The notes: generated by a model not told the origin, from the sequence alone. A stretch of 64,000 bases of DNA from Pseudomonas sp. StFLB209 (GCF_000829415.1 NZ_AP014637.1:4543001-4607000); one strand, 5' to 3'. Positions 31,851 through 40,652 are shown, numbered from the stretch's first letter. Made by a program: numbers and translations.

Positions 31851-33103
31851 GTCGGTTTGACCAGCGACTTGATGTCGCGCGTGAGCCGCTGCGCGGGCGT
31901 CAGCGATTTGAGGTCCGGAATCATCTCGGCGAACTCGCTGAACGTGGCATTGATCAGCCACACATCCTCGCCCTGTTTAGCGAGGCTGTAGAGCGCATCC
32001 CAGTATCGGTTGTTTTCCTTGGGCCGGGAGGTCAGGTCGTCCGCCGAGGGATTGACGATGATCAACCGCAAATGCGGGTTGGTGCGGACCGCCGCGACAA
32101 TAGGTTCAGACAAGTGATCGTCATTGAAGCCGAACCCCGAGACAATGAGGCAGGTATTCGGTTCACGCAGCGCCGCCAGGTACTGGGAGATCAGTTCCAG
32201 GTGCGGTTGTACGTAGGACTGTTGGTATTTTCCTTTGGCGGGATAGATGAGACAGGCCGTTTCCGGTGTTGGATCGGTCTTGATCTCGATATCGCCCGAA
32301 CTGGACTGATCCCAGTTGACCGAACCATGCAATTTGTAGAGGTGAAACACACCCTCCAGCGGATTGCCGACCTCATCGCCGGTCGAAGGTCGGCGGACGA
32401 TGTCGTATAGGAAGAACCGCGGGTCAAATTGCCTGGGCTGCGTGAACGAGAAACCGTCGAGCAAGACCAGCCCCTGCTTGCCAGCAGCGCGCTCAAAGCA
32501 CAGATCGTAGTTCGTCGTGAACAACTTCATCCGCGAGTCGCGGACGCGGCGACGAGACAGTCGATGTAGGAACGTGCGATGGCTCGCCAACTTTGAATCG
32601 TCGGCTCCATTGAGAAAAGCGGAGCACTTCTTCAGGATCACGGCCTTTGAGGCGGATACGAATTTTTCGACCTGCTCGCTCTTCTTGATCTGAAGGTATG
32701 CGTCACACCGTGAAAGAAGGGCCTCGATGTTCTCATGTTCGACGGCAGTCTCATAGCCGATCTCAGAAATGACAGCTTCAGCCTGCTCGGTCGGCTTCCG
32801 CTCATCCTTTCCAGTGTCGGGATTCGAGTTCACGCAGTGGTCCCACAGCGTCCACATCGAAGGACCGTTGATCTCTCCCAGAGATGTTCCACTTCCTGCG
32901 AGTGCAACCACATGTTGCATCTGAAGCGAGGACAGCAATACCGCCTTCAGTTCTTCGCGCGCTGCGGCGGCCTCCGACAGCATCTGCTGCCTCTTGGCAT
33001 CATCGGCCTCGCCAGCCGCGTCCGGCCTGAGCGCCTTCCAAGTGCCGGCTTCCGGACTGAAGAAAAGTTGTTGACCGAAGGTGGTCGGCTGTGGCGTCGT
33101 CAT
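31847..33103 (-). CDS. SIR2-domain NADase-like effector of a SIR2-HerA system
   Basis: A 418-residue protein; the ATG at 33103 (AGGGAC upstream) is chosen, although the frame is open to 33229. The SIR2 core is clear: GSGTS (70-74) and the Trp-rich segment after it, FTTNYD (195-200), KLHGSVNWD (258-266) with the probable catalytic His259, and SGFGFNDDHL (322-331). Such bacterial SIR2 proteins degrade NAD+ and stop phage growth by killing or halting the cell. It is transcribed first, with herA directly after it. The pair sits at the left end of the ICE, a usual place for defence cargo. Confidence 0.9.
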   Translation of the reverse strand: MTTPQPTTFGQQLFFSPEAGTWKALRPDAAGEADDAKRQQMLSEAAAAREELKAVLLSSLQMQHVVALAGSGTSLGEINGPSMWTLWDHCVNSNPDTGKDERKPTEQAEAVISEIGYETAVEHENIEALLSRCDAYLQIKKSEQVEKFVSASKAVILKKCSAFLNGADDSKLASHRTFLHRLSRRRVRDSRMKLFTTNYDLCFERAAGKQGLVLLDGFSFTQPRQFDPRFFLYDIVRRPSTGDEVGNPLEGVFHLYKLHGSVNWDQSSSGDIEIKTDPTPETACLIYPAKGKYQQSYVQPHLELISQYLAALREPNTCLIVSGFGFNDDHLSEPIVAAVRTNPHLRLIIVNPSADDLTSRPKENNRYWDALYSLAKQGEDVWLINATFSEFAEMIPDLKSLTPAQRLTRDIKSLVKPT

Positions 33104-33559
33104 GTCGTCCCTACAGATGTATTTGGATTCTTCCGGATACCCGATCGCCCCGGACTTGTCCTTTGGAATAGTAACAAAGCGCTTCGCACATTCTGGCCGA
33201 CCCGCGGCCCCAATATCCATGAAAGCCAAGGCCGTGCGTCCCGGCGCGATGCGCCGTCTGGTTCGCGGGCTGCGCCCCGCGCCTCGTGCCGAGTCGCGGC
33301 CATTCGGCTTTGACCCCTGACGCCTCCGGCCCTCTCGGGCCTGCGCGCTCCGCTTGCCCCCAAAGCCGACTGTGTGCAGTGGGCGGGTGTGGGCGGTCTT
33401 GCTGTTCCCTTCACCGTATCACGGCGTTCTCGCTGTCAAGGGCGGCGCGCGCCATGCGCGCTTGCGTCCTCGCGGCCGTCTAGCGACCCCTGACTGCTTG
33501 CGCTGCGCCGTGCTGGCGCCGGTTCCGGGCAATTCCGCCCGAGCAACCGGAGCACGATC
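33104..33559. other. GC-rich intergenic region before radC
   Basis: 456 bases with no convincing gene. It holds the promoter side of the SIR2 operon at its left and a 52-bp direct repeat at 33392-33443. The part around 33270-33345 resembles 39587-39670, including GGGCTGCGCCCCG and GGCCATTCGGCTT. Confidence 0.6.
33392..33443. repeat. 52-bp direct repeat, copy 1 (upstream of radC)
   Basis: Nearly identical (four visible differences) to 34183-34234; both begin GGCGGTCTTGCTGTTCCCTTC and end GTCAAGGGC. Each lies 75-120 bases upstream of a gene start (radC and DUF2958), so it may be a leader or promoter unit, not a mobile repeat. Confidence 0.85.
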
Positions 33560-34066
33560 ATGTCGCAACTGACCCTCTCACTCGATACCCCGCTGATGGT
33601 GCGCGATGGCCGTGGGCGCTATCGGCCGGCGGACGCCGACCAGATTCTGGAAGCCGCACGCCAGGTTATCGAACAGAAGATGCAGCGTGGCGCCGAGTTC
33701 ACTTCGCCGGTGGTGGTCAAGGACTACCTGCGCGCCAAGCTGGCCGGCTTCGAGCACGAAGTCTTCGCGGTGTTGTTCCTCGACACGCGCCATCGGCTGA
33801 TCGACTACGTGGAGATGTTCCACGGCACGATCGACGCCGCCGAGGTGCATCCGCGCGAGGTGGTCAAGCTGGCGCTGCGGCTCAATGCGGCGGCGGTCAT
33901 CGTTTCGCACAACCATCCGAGCGGGAACCCCGAGCCGAGCGCGGCCGACAAGGCGCTGACCTCGCAGCTTCGGCAGGCGCTGGCGCTGGTGGACGTTCGC
34001 ACGTTGGATCACATCATCGTCGCGGGAAGCCGTACCACGTCATTCGCCGAGCGCGGCCTGCTTTGA
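33560..34066 (+). CDS. radC: RadC-like JAB/MPN-domain protein of the ICE
   Basis: A 168-residue protein with only the C-terminal MPN/JAMM domain of RadC. The metal motif is HNHPSGNPEPSAAD (about residues 117-130) preceded by AAAVIVS; a conserved Glu lies in GFEHEVFAVLFLD. The helix-hairpin-helix half of chromosomal RadC is missing, as is normal for the copies on Tn4371-type ICEs. The biochemical role is unknown; MPN proteins of this group may be peptidases or nucleases. It opens the conserved backbone block of the element and is followed by a strong terminator. Confidence 0.88.
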   Translation: MSQLTLSLDTPLMVRDGRGRYRPADADQILEAARQVIEQKMQRGAEFTSPVVVKDYLRAKLAGFEHEVFAVLFLDTRHRLIDYVEMFHGTIDAAEVHPREVVKLALRLNAAAVIVSHNHPSGNPEPSAADKALTSQLRQALALVDVRTLDHIIVAGSRTTSFAERGLL

Positions 34067-34070
34067 CCTT

Positions 34071-34094
34071 TGGGGGCTTCGGCCCCCATTTTTT
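34071..34094 (+). terminator. Rho-independent terminator after radC
   Basis: A 7-bp stem (TGGGGGC / GCCCCCA) with a TTCG loop and T6 follows the radC stop by four bases. Confidence 0.88.
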
Positions 34095-34182
34095 GCTGCG
34101 CCCGGCGGCGCAACTCCGGCCCTCGCGGGCCTGCGCGTGCTGCGCACTTGCCGAAAACCGGGCTGCGTGGAGGTGTGAGGGA

Positions 34183-34234
34183 GGCGGTCTTGCTGTTCCC
34201 TTCATCGTGCCACGGCGTTCTCGCCGTCAAGGGC
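34183..34234. repeat. 52-bp direct repeat, copy 2 (upstream of DUF2958 gene)
   Basis: Matches 33392-33443. It stands 75 bases before the ATG at 34310, compared with 116 bases before radC for the other copy. Confidence 0.85.
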
Positions 34235-34309
34235 TGCGCGCCGATGGCGCTTGCGTCCTGGCGGCCGTCGTTGACCCAAATCCGCCCGGCAACCTTTCAG
34301 GAGTTCACC

Positions 34310-34660
34310 ATGAACAACGCACTCATCACTGACGAACAGCGCATCGTGCTGCTGGCCAAAGGCCGCGAATCGCTGGAGAACCCGGACTTCGATCCGGCCC
34401 CCGTGGTCAAGCTGTTCACGCCGGACGCCGGCGCGACCTGGCTGCTGACCGAGATTGATCCCGACGACCACGACCACGCCTTTGGTCTTTGCGACCTGGG
34501 CCTGGGTGCGCCGGAAATCGGCTGGGTCAGCCTGGGCGAACTGACGACTGTGCGCGGCGGGTTGGGCCTGCCGATCGAGCGTGACCTGTCTTTCCGGGCC
34601 GAGAAGCGATTGAGCGCCTACGCGCGCGATGCGCGGCTGGTCGGGCGGATTGCTGTCTGA
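34310..34660 (+). CDS. DUF2958-domain ICE protein (first copy)
   Basis: A 116-residue protein with CAGGAG before the ATG at 34310. The domain reads PAPVVKLFTPDAGATWLLTE, then DDHDHAFGLCDLGLGAPEIG and ends in the ERDLSFRAEKRLSAYARDA region, typical of DUF2958. The family occurs on plasmids and ICEs and has no known activity. A paralog of the same length lies at 41256-41606. A small hairpin (GAGCGCC / GGCGCTC, 34670-34687) follows the stop. Confidence 0.85.
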   Translation: MNNALITDEQRIVLLAKGRESLENPDFDPAPVVKLFTPDAGATWLLTEIDPDDHDHAFGLCDLGLGAPEIGWVSLGELTTVRGGLGLPIERDLSFRAEKRLSAYARDARLVGRIAV

Positions 34661-34725
34661 CCCGGCCCTGGGAGCGCCGCAAGGCGCTCCTTGCGCTTTC
34701 TTGACCATCGAAGGAGATCAATGCC

Positions 34726-35004
34726 ATGAGCAGCCATCACGACTACATCATCGAGATCACCGCGCAGCACGATGCGCTCAAGCCGTTCGCGCCAGAGAAC
34801 GGCCAGCCCTTGCGCTTCAAGATCGGCGACGCGGTGATCTACACCAACGAATACGGCGCGCGGTTTCGGCGCCGCGTCGCCGGGTTCTACCAGCCCGCCG
34901 GGCTGTCTGGTCTGTACGCGCGTGGTGCGCGCTACCTGCTGGACTCGTCATCGCCGTGGATGCCGGTGTCGGAATCCAGCCTGCGTCCTGACGACTCGGC
35001 GTGA
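34726..35004 (+). CDS. Conserved hypothetical ICE protein
   Basis: A 92-residue protein with AAGGAG upstream of its ATG. It starts MSSHHDYIIEITAQHDALKP and holds a small beta-rich part (RFKIGDAVIYTNEYGARFRR), followed by YARGARYLLDSSSPWMPVSE. This pattern is often found beside DUF2958 and DUF932 genes in Tn4371-type elements. No function is known. No membrane segment or signal is seen. Confidence 0.75.
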   Translation: MSSHHDYIIEITAQHDALKPFAPENGQPLRFKIGDAVIYTNEYGARFRRRVAGFYQPAGLSGLYARGARYLLDSSSPWMPVSESSLRPDDSA

Positions 35005-35025
35005 TGCCTTCGCGCCCCTTCCGGG

Positions 35026-35132
35026 GCGCTGCGCGCTTCGCTTGCCTCCGGGGGAAAGCCCTGCGGGCTATCCCCGCCGCGCAATGCTTCGCGCCCCTCA
35101 AAGACCGCCGAACCGGCGGCGCCGGATCGGCC
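35026..35132. repeat. About 107-bp direct repeat, copy 1
   Basis: Runs from GCGCTGCGCGCTTCGCTTGC to GGATCGGCC and matches 39659-39764 at about nine bases in ten. It follows the 92-residue protein gene directly. Confidence 0.85.
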
Positions 35133-35713
35133 AGATCGCAGCCGCCGCTGTCGAACCTGTTTCCCGATGACTGGCGCATGAGCTTGTGCATCGAGCATTG
35201 AAGGCTGTGCGTCCCCGGCCAAGAAACATGGCCGGTCGCGCTGTCGTGCGCGCTGCGCATCGAGCCGCCTGCGGCGTCTCGCCCCTTCCGGGCTTCCATC
35301 GTTCCCTCGCTCCGCTCGGCTGACGCCTCCGGCCCGGCTTCCAGATCCGGGCCTGCGCGCTTCGCTTGCCGTGCGGTCGGCGTGTTGAGGGGCCGTTGCC
35401 TTGTCCAGCCGTCTCCCCTGACTTCATCACCTTCACCGCGACTGTAGCCCGCGCCCGTGTGCCGTCAAGGCGCGCAGGGCCGTGTCCTCGCTTCGCTGCG
35501 GGCCGCACCAACCCTGCGCTTGCCTCCTTGACGGCACCCGTCCGCGCGCTCCTGACCGTCGCGGGCGATGAACTCAGGAAAGACGGTGGCAACAGGGCCA
35601 ACCGGGTTCCTCGTGCCGACCGCACCAAACAGCCGAAAGGCTGGGCTCCGAATCTAGGAATCCGGTGTGCGGTGTGAACAGCAAACCCTTCTTTCTTTGT
35701 CAGGAGAAATGCC
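35133..35713. other. GC-rich non-coding region before the DUF932 gene
   Basis: About 580 bases. Frames on both strands are open only because of the base composition and have no ribosome sites. Partial relatives of the other intergenic repeats occur (GCCTGCGCGCTTCGCTTGCC near 35360). The promoter of the DUF932-ParB operon should lie near the AT-richer end (35670-35700). Confidence 0.5.
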
Positions 35714-36538
35714 ATGCAACTCGCATCCCGCTTCGCTTCCCGTTCTCCGGTGCTGCGTTCGGAACGTCCCTTGTCCGATGACCAAATCCGGGCCGTGGCC
35801 CCGTCCATCTTCGCGGAGGCACCGCACGAAAGCCGCTCCGAGCGGTACAGCTACATCCCCACCGCGACCGTGCTGCAAGAACTGCGCGGGGAAGGCTTCG
35901 AGCCTTTCATGGTGACGCAGACCCGCGTGCGCCACGACGACCGCCGCGACTACACCAAGCACATGATCCGCCTGCGTCACGCCAGCCAGATCAACGGCCG
36001 CGAGGCCAACGAAATCATCCTGCTGAACTCCCATGACGGCACCAGCAGCTATCAGATGCTGGCCGGGATGTTCCGCTTCGTTTGCAGCAATGGCCTTGTC
36101 TGCGGTGACACCGTGGCCGACGTGCGCGTGCCCCACAAGGGCGACGTAGCCGGGCACGTCATCGAAGGCGCTTACGAAGTCCTGCACGGCTTCGACCGGG
36201 CGCAGGAATCCCGCGATGCCATGCGCGCCATCACGCTCGACGCCGGGGAATCGGAAGTGTTCGCCCGCGCTGCGCTGGCGTTGAAGTATGACGAGGACAA
36301 GCCCGCGCCCATCACGGAATCGCAAATCCTGATGCCGCGCCGCCATGACGACGACCGCCGCGACCTGTGGAGCGTGTTCAACCGCACGCAGGAGAACTTG
36401 ACCAAAGGCGGCCTGTCCGCTCGCGCCGCAAATGGCCGCCGCCAGACCACCCGGCCCGTGCAGGGCATCGACCAAAGCGTGCGCCTGAACCGCGCCCTGT
36501 GGCTGCTGGCCGATGGCCTGCGCCAGTTGAAAGCCTGA
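35714..36538 (+). CDS. DUF932-domain protein of the ICE
   Basis: A 274-residue protein with AGGAG before the ATG. The DUF932 domain covers most of the length: SERYSYIPTATVLQELRGEG, RLRHASQINGREANEIILLN and FRFVCSNGLVCGDTVADVRV. Proteins of this family are widely found on plasmids, phages and ICEs next to ParB-like genes and may act in DNA maintenance, but no reaction is known. It is followed 78 bases later by a ParB-like gene and is probably part of its operon. Confidence 0.87.
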   Translation: MQLASRFASRSPVLRSERPLSDDQIRAVAPSIFAEAPHESRSERYSYIPTATVLQELRGEGFEPFMVTQTRVRHDDRRDYTKHMIRLRHASQINGREANEIILLNSHDGTSSYQMLAGMFRFVCSNGLVCGDTVADVRVPHKGDVAGHVIEGAYEVLHGFDRAQESRDAMRAITLDAGESEVFARAALALKYDEDKPAPITESQILMPRRHDDDRRDLWSVFNRTQENLTKGGLSARAANGRRQTTRPVQGIDQSVRLNRALWLLADGLRQLKA

Positions 36539-36616
36539 ATCCCCACGCGGCAAGGGCAGGCAGCAGCCCTTGCCGCTTCTCTCGCTGCTGCATCCCAACC
36601 GCAAGGAGTTATCACC

Positions 36617-38668
36617 ATGAACGCCGTACCCAAAACCGAAACCGTCGCCATCGAAGCCGCCGCACCGCTGGAAATGGCCGACCCGTCCAAGAACCTGATT
36701 CTGGTTCCGCTCTCGCAGTTGCTGCCGCGCCGCTCCAAGCGCAACGCCCGCAAGATGCCGCGCCTGTCCATCCCCGAACTGGCCGCGAGCATTGCCCGCA
36801 TCGGCTTGCTGCAAAACCTGATCGTCATCCTTTCCGCCGATGGCGAGACTTACGAGGTGGTGGCCGGTGATCGTCGCCTGACCGCCTTGAAGCTGCTGGC
36901 GAAGAAGAAGCGCATTCCCGCCGACTACGAAGTGCCGTGCCTGCTGGTGCCCGATGCTTCGGCCCGTACCGTCAGCCTCGCGGAAAACCTGATGCGCGAG
37001 CAGATGCACCCCGCCGACCAGTTCGAGGCGTTCGCCGCGCTGGTCAAGGAAGGTCGGCCCATCGAGGACATTGCCGCAGACTTCGGCGTGTCCCCGTTGG
37101 TGGTGCAGCGCCGCTTGAAGCTCGCCCACATCGCGCCGCGCCTGATGGCCGACTACCGCGCCGGAACCGTCACGCTGGAACAGTTGATGGCCTTGACCAT
37201 CACCGACGACCACGCCGCGCAGGAAGCCGCGTTCTATGGTGCGCCGGAATGGCAGCGCAGCCCGTCCAAGCTGCGCGAGCGCCTGACCGAGCGCGAAATC
37301 GACGCCACGCACGCGCTGGTGCGCTTCGTCGGGCTGGAAACCTACCAGCAGGCAGGCGGCGGCATCCGCCGCGACCTGTTCGCGGAAGGCGATGCCGGAA
37401 CCTACCTCACCGATACCCCAATGCTGGAAACGCTGGTGCGCGACAAGCTGGCAACGCTGGCCGAGGACGTGCGCGCCGAGGGCTGGGCATGGGTGGAGGC
37501 CGTGCCGCATCTGGCCTATGAGGAACGGCAGGCGTTCCAGAACGCCCCGCGCCATCGTCGCGAGCCGACCACCCGCGAGGCCCGCCGCATCGCCTCGCTG
37601 GAAACCCGCCTCGAAAAGATCGACGCCGAACTGGAAGAAGCCTGCGACGCCGAAGACGAGGCCAAGGCCGAGAAGCTGGAACAGCGGCGCGATCAGGTGG
37701 TCGGGGAACTGCAAGACGCGGAGGAAGCCTTGCAAGGCTACGCCCCCGAGGTGCGCGAGGTGGCCGGTGCCATCGTCACCATCGACCGCAACGGCGAGGC
37801 CGTCATTCATCGCGGCCTGCTGCGTGAGGCCGAGGCCAAGGCGCTGCGCACGCTGGAAAAGCTGCGGCGCGGTTTTGGCAGCACCGAAGGCGAAGCCGCC
37901 AACGACGAGCACGAGAACGCCGACGACGCGCCCAAGGCTGCGAGCCTGTCCGACCGGCTGGCGCAGCGGCTGAGTGCCCACCGCACGGCGGCGCTGCAAA
38001 TCGAAGTCGCACGGCATCCGCACGTCGCGCTCGCCGCGCTTGTGCATGGCATGGTGCAGACCGTCTTGCAGCCCGACGCCTACGGCGATGGCCTGCCGCT
38101 GGGCGTGCGCCTCACGGTGCAAGACCGGCTGGAAGGCATGGCCCCGGACTGGCCGGAATCGCCCGCCGCCGTGGCGCTGCGCGAACTGCAACAGGTGGCA
38201 GGTGTTGCCTTGCCGGAGGACAGCGCCGAACTGTTTGCCGCGCTGCTGGCGAAGCCGCAAGACGAACTGTTGCGGCTGCTGGCCGTGTGCGTGGCTTCCA
38301 CGGTGGACGTGGTGACGCCCCGCGCCACGACGCACCGGCCCGGCGAGGAACTGGCGCAGGCCGTGGGCCTCGACATGGCCGCATGGTGGAAGCCGACCGC
38401 AGAAGGCTACTTCAAGCACGCTTCCAAGGCCGCGATTCTGGATGCCGTAGGCGCGTTTGCACCGGAATCCGTCACCCGGCTGGCGAAGCTCAAGAAGGCC
38501 GACATTGCCAGTGAGGCCGAGCGGCTGGCCGATGGCACGGGCTGGATGCCCGCCATCTTCAAGGCCGCTGGCCCGCAGGATGCCGCGCAGGAAGAAAGCC
38601 CGAAGCAGGACGCCCCGGAGGATGCCGAAGCAATGGCGGATGAACCCGCCGAGGCGCTGGCCGCTTGA
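36617..38668 (+). CDS. ParB/RepB/Spo0J-family nuclease-like partition protein
   Basis: A 683-residue protein. Residues about 25-120 are the ParB N-terminal domain (LVPLSQLLPRRSKRN, then ELAASIARIGLLQNLIV and VVAGDRRLTALKLLAKKKR, with ENLMREQMHPADQFEAFAAL). A helix-turn-helix follows (about 150-185, EDIAADFGVSPLVVQRRLKL). The long C-terminal part has a charged coiled coil (about 320-390) and an acidic end. It is much larger than chromosomal ParB but normal for ICE and plasmid relatives such as those of Tn4371. It should bind DNA and take part in stability or regulation. A 1041-codon frame on the opposite strand is only its shadow. Confidence 0.88.
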   Translation: MNAVPKTETVAIEAAAPLEMADPSKNLILVPLSQLLPRRSKRNARKMPRLSIPELAASIARIGLLQNLIVILSADGETYEVVAGDRRLTALKLLAKKKRIPADYEVPCLLVPDASARTVSLAENLMREQMHPADQFEAFAALVKEGRPIEDIAADFGVSPLVVQRRLKLAHIAPRLMADYRAGTVTLEQLMALTITDDHAAQEAAFYGAPEWQRSPSKLRERLTEREIDATHALVRFVGLETYQQAGGGIRRDLFAEGDAGTYLTDTPMLETLVRDKLATLAEDVRAEGWAWVEAVPHLAYEERQAFQNAPRHRREPTTREARRIASLETRLEKIDAELEEACDAEDEAKAEKLEQRRDQVVGELQDAEEALQGYAPEVREVAGAIVTIDRNGEAVIHRGLLREAEAKALRTLEKLRRGFGSTEGEAANDEHENADDAPKAASLSDRLAQRLSAHRTAALQIEVARHPHVALAALVHGMVQTVLQPDAYGDGLPLGVRLTVQDRLEGMAPDWPESPAAVALRELQQVAGVALPEDSAELFAALLAKPQDELLRLLAVCVASTVDVVTPRATTHRPGEELAQAVGLDMAAWWKPTAEGYFKHASKAAILDAVGAFAPESVTRLAKLKKADIASEAERLADGTGWMPAIFKAAGPQDAAQEESPKQDAPEDAEAMADEPAEALAA

Positions 38669-38682
38669 GCCGCGCCGAAGGC

Positions 38683-38710
38683 AAGCGCCCCGGCCTCGAC
38701 CGGGGCGCTT
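38683..38710 (+). terminator. Hairpin between the ParB and next small gene
   Basis: A perfect 11-bp stem (AAGCGCCCCGG / CCGGGGCGCTT) with a six-base loop and no T run. It overlaps the leader of the small gene at 38731, so it may control translation or mRNA ends and not only termination. Confidence 0.6.
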
Positions 38711-38730
38711 CGCTGCAAGGAGAAGCCCCC

Positions 38731-38940
38731 ATGACCCGCACCACCACCAGCCGCCCGCGCATGGCGGCGATCTACGCACCCGGCACCGTACGCGCCCGCC
38801 GCTGGCACGGCGCAGACGACGTGCGCGGCTACCGCCCGCCCTCGGGCTGGTCGGCCCGCGCCGACCTCACCGACATTCATCCCATCACGGGCCGCACCTT
38901 GCCGCGTGCCGTGTGGTGGCTCATCGAGACGAAGGAATAA
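38731..38940 (+). CDS. Small conserved ICE protein
   Basis: A 69-residue basic protein with AAGGAG before the ATG at 38731. It starts MTRTTTSRPRMAAIYAPGTV and contains WHGADDVRGYRPPSGW and a Trp-rich end (RAVWWLIETKE). It lies between parB and the convergent 144-residue gene. No family with a known function comes to mind; the composition is like that of the backbone genes. Confidence 0.65.
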   Translation: MTRTTTSRPRMAAIYAPGTVRARRWHGADDVRGYRPPSGWSARADLTDIHPITGRTLPRAVWWLIETKE

Positions 38941-38995
38941 CCGCGATCAGCACCGCGCCCATGCCGTACCGTCCTGGGCGCGGTGGACGCAAAAT

Positions 38996-39021
38996 CCGGG
39001 CGCGGCAGTGGCCGCGCCCGG
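38996..39021. terminator. Bidirectional hairpin between convergent genes
   Basis: A perfect 11-bp stem (CCGGGCGCGGC / GCCGCGCCCGG) with a four-base loop sits between the plus-strand gene ending at 38940 and the minus-strand gene ending at 39074. No T run on either side. Confidence 0.5.
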
Positions 39022-39073
39022 TGTTCAAGGCCAACAACCGAATCAGAACGCCGCTGCCTTCGCGGCGGCGGCA

Positions 39074-39508
39074 TCAGACGATGCCGTGCTGCCTCAGCAG
39101 CGCCTGTTCGTCACCTGATACCCAGCCGAATATCTTGGGTTCGCCGTCAAGCTGCTGCATCAGGTAATGAACGTCGAAGTCGATGGACACGTCCGGGGCT
39201 GCGCCCCGGTCATAGGTCGCCGTCCAGGCGACGTGCGCGAGGCAGTGGTGGTCGTCGATGGGGTCGATGCGAACCCCGCGCAGCATCATGTCCTTCGTGC
39301 CGAGCTGGCGGTAGCGCTCGAATCCTTGGCGCATGACCTGTTTCAGTTGCTCGTCGTTCTGGCCTGCCATGACCCCGGCTGGCGAGGCCGCGATGAAGGC
39401 AGTGGCGTAGGACGAGGCGACCTGCTCCATGTCCGCTTCGTTTTTCAGTCCTTGGCGGAAGAAGTGCTGGTATCGCTTGAAGAACTCATGGATGCGCTTT
39501 TCTTCCAT
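39074..39508 (-). CDS. NTF2-like (SnoaL/DUF4440-type) hypothetical protein
   Basis: A 144-residue soluble protein on the minus strand, opposite to the backbone genes. The layout, an N-terminal helical part (MEEKRIHEFFKRYQHFFRQG, then MEQVASSYATAFIAASPAGV), and a beta part (LRGVRIDPIDDHHCLAHVAW, SIDFDVHYLMQQLDGEPKI), fits the NTF2 cone fold found in SnoaL-like proteins. The family has diverse binding and enzymatic roles. Its reversed direction and position after a repeat-rich region suggest a later insertion. Function unknown. Confidence 0.7.
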   Translation of the reverse strand: MEEKRIHEFFKRYQHFFRQGLKNEADMEQVASSYATAFIAASPAGVMAGQNDEQLKQVMRQGFERYRQLGTKDMMLRGVRIDPIDDHHCLAHVAWTATYDRGAAPDVSIDFDVHYLMQQLDGEPKIFGWVSGDEQALLRQHGIV

Positions 39509-40331
39509 CGGTGCTTCCTTGGGCGTGGGCTTCGCTGTTCGTAATCGTCATGTTAGGGCGTGTCGGCGCACAGCGCCGCCGGGCTTTCGGGCTGCGCCCC
39601 GTGCCGTCTTTGCCGTCACGGCCATTCGGCTTCAATCCCTCACGCCTTCGCGCCTGCGGCGCTGCGCGCTTCGCTTGCCTCCAGGGGAAAGCCCTGCGGG
39701 CTATCCCCGCCGCGCGATGCTTGGCACCCCTCAATGCCGCCGAACCGGCTGCGCCGGATCGGCCCGGCCAGCGCCCCGCCGCGATGGACGGGGCGCTGGC
39801 GAACACGCTGGCGCTCGCTGCGGCAGGTTGTGCAGGTGCGTGCCGTCCTCAACGCTGGCGGTTCCTGCCCATCACGTCACGAAGGACGGTTCACGGACGA
39901 CCCGCCCGGCATCGCTATGGAGCTTCCAAGCCACGCCTCAAGACCGGCGCCGCAAGGTGTGGCGTGGGCATTCTCGCCTGTCGTTTCGGGGTTGACCTGG
40001 CCCGCGTCAGCGGGCGAGCCGGAGAAGCCTTCGGGCGGGGATGCCGAGTCGGCCCTATCTCCTTTCGGAGCGGTTCGGCCCAAGGCGTCCTTGTCTCGTT
40101 GTGAATCCTGGCGGGGGGCGCGGCTGCGCCTCGGGCTTCATGGCTGCAACCGTCCGGCGAAAACAATTTCCCCGCCGCTGCGCGGCTTCCTCGCGCGGCA
40201 AATTCTTTTCGCCTCCCGGCTCTCCACTGCGTTGCGACCGCAAGCGGTGCAGCCAGCCCGTCCCCCGCCGGCCGGATCACAACAAGGACGCGATGGGCGC
40301 GAACCTTGTTCAACAGAAAGGAGAAAACATC
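39509..40331. other. GC-rich non-coding region with repeats before the DUF736 gene
   Basis: About 820 bases without a supported gene. It holds copy 2 of the 107-bp repeat (39659-39764), a segment like 33270-33345, and a leader ending in AAAGGAGAAAACATC just before the DUF736 start. The long regulatory-like leader could carry promoters for the replication and transfer block. Open frames on either strand show no family features. Confidence 0.5.
39659..39764. repeat. About 107-bp direct repeat, copy 2
   Basis: Matches 35026-35132. Shared internal sequence includes GCCCTGCGGGCTATCCCCGC and CCGGATCGGCC. Neither copy is inside a gene. Confidence 0.85.
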
Positions 40332-40646
40332 ATGGCCAACATCGGCACCTTCACCACCGACAAAGACGGCTTCACCGGCACGCTTCGCACCCTGACGCTC
40401 AACGTCAAGGTCAAGCTGGTTCCCAACGACAAGGGCAGCAGCGAGAACGCCCCCGACTTCCGCCTCCAGGCCGCCGGCCACGACATCGGCGCGGCCTGGA
40501 ACAAGACCAGCGAGGCCGGGCGGGAATACAAGTCCGTGACCCTCGACGATCCTTCGTTCCCGGCTCCGGTCTATGCCCGCCTGATCGAAGGCGAGGACGG
40601 CACGCACGACCTGATCTGGTCGCGCAGCAAGCCCCAGGCGGCGTGA
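40332..40646 (+). CDS. DUF736-domain ICE protein
   Basis: A 104-residue protein with AAAGGAG before its ATG. The DUF736 pattern is clear: [60 protein letters not shown] and the end [10 protein letters not shown]. It is one of the most constant backbone genes of Tn4371-like and related plasmids and may bind single-stranded DNA, though this is not proved. It stands ahead of the rep/par genes and after a long untranslated leader. Confidence 0.88.
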   Translation: MANIGTFTTDKDGFTGTLRTLTLNVKVKLVPNDKGSSENAPDFRLQAAGHDIGAAWNKTSEAGREYKSVTLDDPSFPAPVYARLIEGEDGTHDLIWSRSKPQAA

Positions 40647-40652
40647 CCGCCG

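Noticed and set aside
35654..38779. A 1041-codon open frame on the minus strand
   Set aside because: It lies opposite the DUF932 and ParB genes, which show clear domains; its product is low in family features and results from the GC-rich codon pattern.
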